DNA from: SLRI01 sp964528705
GTDB taxonomy: Bacteria > Pseudomonadota > Alphaproteobacteria > Geminicoccales > Geminicoccaceae
Assembly: GCA_964528705.1 (NCBI GenBank)
Contig: CAZGUW010000255.1
Span: forward strand, 1-7,007
Length of the DNA: 7,007 bases
Direction of reading: 5' to 3'
The notes beneath the pieces are model-generated. The model did no database searches, was not told the DNA's origin, and saw only the letters and a list, made by a program, of their open reading frames with translations. Below are positions 5,031 through 7,007 of the stretch, piece after piece. Within the stretch, counting starts at the first letter, position 1; each line of letters starts with the position of its first letter. A program made the position numbers and the translations under genes.

Positions 5031-5993
5031 ATGGATGGAATGGACAAGGGCCGCAAGCTGAAGATCGGCACCCGGGGCTCGCCTTTGGCGCTGGCCCAGG
5101 CCGAGCTGACCCGAAAGGCACTGGCCGACGCGCGGCCGGCCGCGCTCGCCCTGCCGCTGGAGATGACGGAGATCCAGGTCATCCGGACGACCGGCGACCA
5201 CATCCTCGACCGGCCGCTCGCCGAGGTGGGCGGCAAGGGGCTCTTCACCAAGGAGATCGAGGAGGCGCTGCTCGCCGGCGAAATCGATCTCGCGGTGCAC
5301 TCCATGAAGGACATGCCGACGCGGCTGCCGGACGGTCTCGTGATCGGCGCCATGCTGCCGCGCGAGGACCCGCGGGACGCGCTGATCCTGGGCCCGGCCC
5401 TCGCCGGAGGCTGCCGGGGCATCGCCGATCTGCCGCAGGGTGCGCGGATCGGCACGGCCTCGCTCCGGCGCATGGCGCAGCTCAAGGCGGCGAGGCCCGA
5501 TCTCGTGGTCGAAACGCTCCGGGGCTCGGTCGGCACGCGGCTCGGCCGCATCGCGGAGGGCCGGTTCGACGGCACGCTTCTCGCGCTCGCCGGACTGCAG
5601 CGGCTTGGCATGGCCGACCGGGCGAGCGTCGTCCTCGGCATAAGGGAGATGCTGCCGGCTGTGGCCCAGGGTGCGATCGGCATCGAGTGCCGGGCCGACG
5701 ATGCAGAGGCCATGGAGCGGCTCGTTGCCATCGGCTGCCGGGCGACGGCCGCCTGCGTCGATGCCGAGCGGGCGGCCCTCGCCGCCCTCGACGGCTCCTG
5801 CCGCACGCCCATCGCCGGTCTCGCCGGGATCGACGGGACGGAGATGCTGCTGCAGGTGCTGATCGCGCGGCCGGACGGCAGTACCGTGCATCGGGAGACC
5901 GGCACGGCGCATGTCGCCGACGGCGTAGCGCTCGGCGACGAGCTGGGACAGCGGCTGCGCGCGCTCGGTGGCCCCACCTTCTTCCACGACTGA
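5031..5993 (+). CDS. hemC: hydroxymethylbilane synthase (porphobilinogen deaminase)
   Basis: HemC joins four porphobilinogens head to tail into hydroxymethylbilane in the cytosolic part of tetrapyrrole (haem, and where present cobalamin or chlorophyll) synthesis. The product is about 320 residues, normal. Visible motifs are KIGTRGSPLALAQ, IRTTGDHILDRPLAEVGGKGLFTKEIE, DLAVHSMKDMPT with the catalytic Asp (94), GTASLRR, and LDGSCRTPIAG with the Cys (257) that carries the dipyrromethane cofactor. The usual RGNVxTR motif reads RGSVGTR, a mild variant. The start is ambiguous: GTG 5028, ATG 5031 and ATG 5040 are in frame, and the best GAGG (5012-5015) is distant from all. ATG 5031 is chosen. Ten nucleotides separate it from hemD, so the two are cotranscribed. 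Confidence 0.97.
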   Translation: MDGMDKGRKLKIGTRGSPLALAQAELTRKALADARPAALALPLEMTEIQVIRTTGDHILDRPLAEVGGKGLFTKEIEEALLAGEIDLAVHSMKDMPTRLPDGLVIGAMLPREDPRDALILGPALAGGCRGIADLPQGARIGTASLRRMAQLKAARPDLVVETLRGSVGTRLGRIAEGRFDGTLLALAGLQRLGMADRASVVLGIREMLPAVAQGAIGIECRADDAEAMERLVAIGCRATAACVDAERAALAALDGSCRTPIAGLAGIDGTEMLLQVLIARPDGSTVHRETGTAHVADGVALGDELGQRLRALGGPTFFHD

Positions 5994-6003
5994 GAGTCTG
6001 TCC

Positions 6004-6708
6004 GTGCACGTCCTGGTGACCCGCCCGGAGCCGCAGGCGACGCGCACCGCGGCGCTGCTGGCCGAGCGCGGCCATCGGACGCACGTCGCCCCGCTGGCGG
6101 TGATCGAGCCGCTCCGGCCCGAGCTGCCGGCGGCAGAGGCGGTGGATGCCGTGCTCTTGACGAGCGCCAACGCGGTGCCGGCGCTGCAGACCTATCTGCA
6201 TCTCCCGGTCTACACGGTGGGCGACGCCACCGCGGCGGCAGCCCGGGCCGCAGGCGCGGTGCAGGTGGTGTCCGCCGACGGCGACTGGCTACGCCTCGCC
6301 GCCCTGCTCACGGGTCCCGACGGCCCGCCGGCCGGCTCGCGGCTGCTCCACCTCGCCGGCACCGCCATTGCCGGCGATCTCGCCGGTGCCGTTCGGGCCG
6401 CCGGCTTTCCTTGCGAGCGCCGCGCCGTCTACACCGTCCGTGCCGCAATTGCGCTACCGCCGGAACTGCTGCGGCTGCTCGACGTTGGCACGCTTGATGC
6501 GGCGCTCTTCTTCTCGCCGCTGCACGCGAGGAACTGGAGCCGGCTGGTGGACGAGGCCGCGGTCAGCGGCAAGCTGGCCGGAATACGGGCCATTTGCCTG
6601 AGCGAGGCGGTGGCACAACCCTTGAGGGAACTGGCCTGGCAAGGGGTGAAAGTGGCGCGGGCGCCGACCCTCCCTGCGCTGATCGACTGCCTTGAAGGCC
6701 CCGGATGA
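6004..6708 (+). CDS. hemD: uroporphyrinogen-III synthase
   Basis: HemD cyclises hydroxymethylbilane with inversion of ring D to give uroporphyrinogen III, directly after HemC. At 234 residues it is slightly short for the family, whose sequence is poorly conserved. The recognisable points are VLVTRPEPQATRTAALL at the start, DAVLLTSANAVPAL, VYTVGDATAAAARAAGA, LLHLAGTAIAGDLAGAVRAAGF, CERRAVYTV, AALFFSPLHARNWSRLV and AICLSEAVAQPL...VKVARAPT near the end, consistent with the two-lobe structure. The GTG at 6004 is chosen because the family N-terminus begins there and TGAGAG (5991-5996, containing the hemC stop) is 7 nt before it. The frame is open back to a GTG at 5968 inside hemC, which is unlikely. 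Position after hemC strongly supports the call. Confidence 0.93.
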   Translation: MHVLVTRPEPQATRTAALLAERGHRTHVAPLAVIEPLRPELPAAEAVDAVLLTSANAVPALQTYLHLPVYTVGDATAAAARAAGAVQVVSADGDWLRLAALLTGPDGPPAGSRLLHLAGTAIAGDLAGAVRAAGFPCERRAVYTVRAAIALPPELLRLLDVGTLDAALFFSPLHARNWSRLVDEAAVSGKLAGIRAICLSEAVAQPLRELAWQGVKVARAPTLPALIDCLEGPG

Positions 6709-6767
6709 AGATGGTAGCCCATGCTCGGGACTAGGACGTCGGCGAGCCCCTGCCTCTCGGGATGGCA

Positions 6768-6790
6768 GCCGGCCTTGCCGGCGCATGCGC
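6768..6790. repeat. paired GC-rich palindromes after hemD
   Basis: GCCGGC (6768-6773) and GCCGGC (6777-6782) can form a 6-bp hairpin with a CTT loop. It is immediately followed by, and overlaps by two bases, the perfect 10-bp palindrome GCGCATGCGC (6781-6790). No T-run follows. The elements lie in the 115-nt gap after hemD and could attenuate or separate expression; palindromes of this base composition also arise often by chance in such DNA. Confidence 0.35.
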
Positions 6791-6793
6791 GTC

Positions 6794-6806
6794 GTTGTCA
6801 GACAAC
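6794..6806. promoter_or_regulatory. 13-bp inverted repeat, possible operator
   Basis: GTTGTC-A-GACAAC is a perfect inverted repeat just upstream of the ribosome site of the last ORF (GGGGAG, 6808-6813). It is less GC-rich than its surroundings. It could be a regulator site or a small hairpin limiting ribosome access. I do not recognise the protein that would bind it. Confidence 0.4.
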
Positions 6807-6823
6807 TGGGGAGAGCATCGCCG

Positions 6824-7007
6824 ATGTCGCGAGGACGATCGCGCAACCCGTCGCAGGGGCAGCCCAAGCCGCAGGAGCCGCGGCGGGGCGACGCCGCGAA
6901 GCCGGCTGAATCGCAGGCTGCCAAGCCCGGCCAGACGGAGCCGACGGAGCGGACCCAGACGCCGGTCCCGCCGCCGGCTGCGCCCAAGGCTGCCGAGCCA
7001 CCGAAGC
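6824..7007 (+). CDS. partial ORF, probable mitofilin/Mic60-like membrane protein
   Basis: The ATG at 6824 opens a frame of 61 codons that runs off the window end. GGGGAG (6808-6813) lies 10 nt before it. The visible part is basic at the very start (MSRGRSRNPSQGQPKP) and then low in complexity, rich in Pro, Ala, Lys, Glu, Gln and Thr, with no hydrophobic segment yet. In many Alphaproteobacteria the gene between hemD and hemY encodes a mitofilin/Mic60-like (COG4223) inner-membrane protein with a long disordered cytoplasmic N-terminus followed by one membrane helix and a coiled coil. Composition and position fit that family, but the diagnostic parts are outside the window, so the name is inferred. 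The 115-nt gap before it carries palindromes but no clear promoter; cotranscription with hemCD is likely. Confidence 0.6.
   Translation, partial: MSRGRSRNPSQGQPKPQEPRRGDAAKPAESQAAKPGQTEPTERTQTPVPPPAAPKAAEPPK

Noticed and set aside
5968..6003. Upstream GTG start for hemD inside hemC
   Set aside because: The HemD family begins with the VLVTRPE strand just after the GTG at 6004, and that start has TGAGAG at a suitable distance.
5001..6170. 389-codon minus-strand open frame
   Set aside because: It is antisense to hemC and hemD, both recognised by many family motifs. Long opposite-strand frames are normal in GC-rich coding DNA, and the translation is Arg/Ala/Gly/Pro-rich with no recognisable domain.
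6721..6909. 62-codon plus-strand ORF after hemD
   Set aside because: It overlaps the better-supported ORF at 6824 in another frame, has no ribosome site and no recognisable motif.
1..7007. CRISPR array, tRNA or rRNA gene, insertion sequence, toxin-antitoxin pair
   Set aside because: No regularly spaced long repeats, tRNA-like cloverleaf, transposase motifs or terminal inverted repeats, and no paired toxin-antitoxin frames were seen on either strand.

Overview
The window is GC-rich (roughly two-thirds G+C by eye) chromosomal DNA with dense, short-gap gene packing. The order tsaD <- -> hemC-hemD-(Pro/Ala/Lys/Glu-rich protein, probably a mitofilin/Mic60-like membrane protein) is typical of Alphaproteobacteria, so I infer a free-living alphaproteobacterium, possibly of the Rhodospirillales type. 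The protein-family calls come from reading motifs, not from database searches. I see no tRNA or rRNA gene, insertion sequence, prophage gene or CRISPR array.

Region 1 (about 1-2550) is a compact plus-strand operon: a TetR/AcrR repressor followed by four small single-domain proteins, namely SRPBCC/AHSA1, SnoaL-like (NTF2 fold), PhnB-like VOC and DUF1428 (YbaA-like). Two 18-bp palindromes with centres 30 bp apart precede the repressor. One lies between a candidate -35 and -10 and the other just before the start codon, a layout that suggests autorepression. A probable half-site lies in the gap before the SnoaL gene. The cluster looks like a repressor-controlled response to a small ligand, whose identity the sequence does not give.

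Region 2 (about 2550-3920) starts with a strong imperfect hairpin. It is followed by a GlxA-type AraC regulator (DJ-1/PfpI-like domain plus AraC HTH) closest in motifs to the GbdR/CdhR betaine/carnitine regulators, with no betaine genes nearby. After a probable terminator and an inverted repeat comes a 43-codon ORF for a tail-anchored-type one-helix membrane peptide. A perfect 10-bp stem spans its stop codon and that of the convergent tsaD.

Region 3 (about 3920-7007) is housekeeping. tsaD (tRNA t6A synthesis) runs on the minus strand from a GTG start. The 50-odd-bp divergent gap to hemC holds five in-phase GGTNN pentamers. hemC and hemD (porphobilinogen to uroporphyrinogen III) are 10 nt apart on the plus strand. 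After a palindrome-rich gap of 115 nt begins an unfinished ORF whose low-complexity start and position fit the mitofilin-like gene usually found between hemD and hemY.

I found no clear new defence, mobile or RNA system. The most promising uncharacterised unit is the TetR-controlled four-protein operon; the small membrane ORF and the pentamer repeat are secondary leads.
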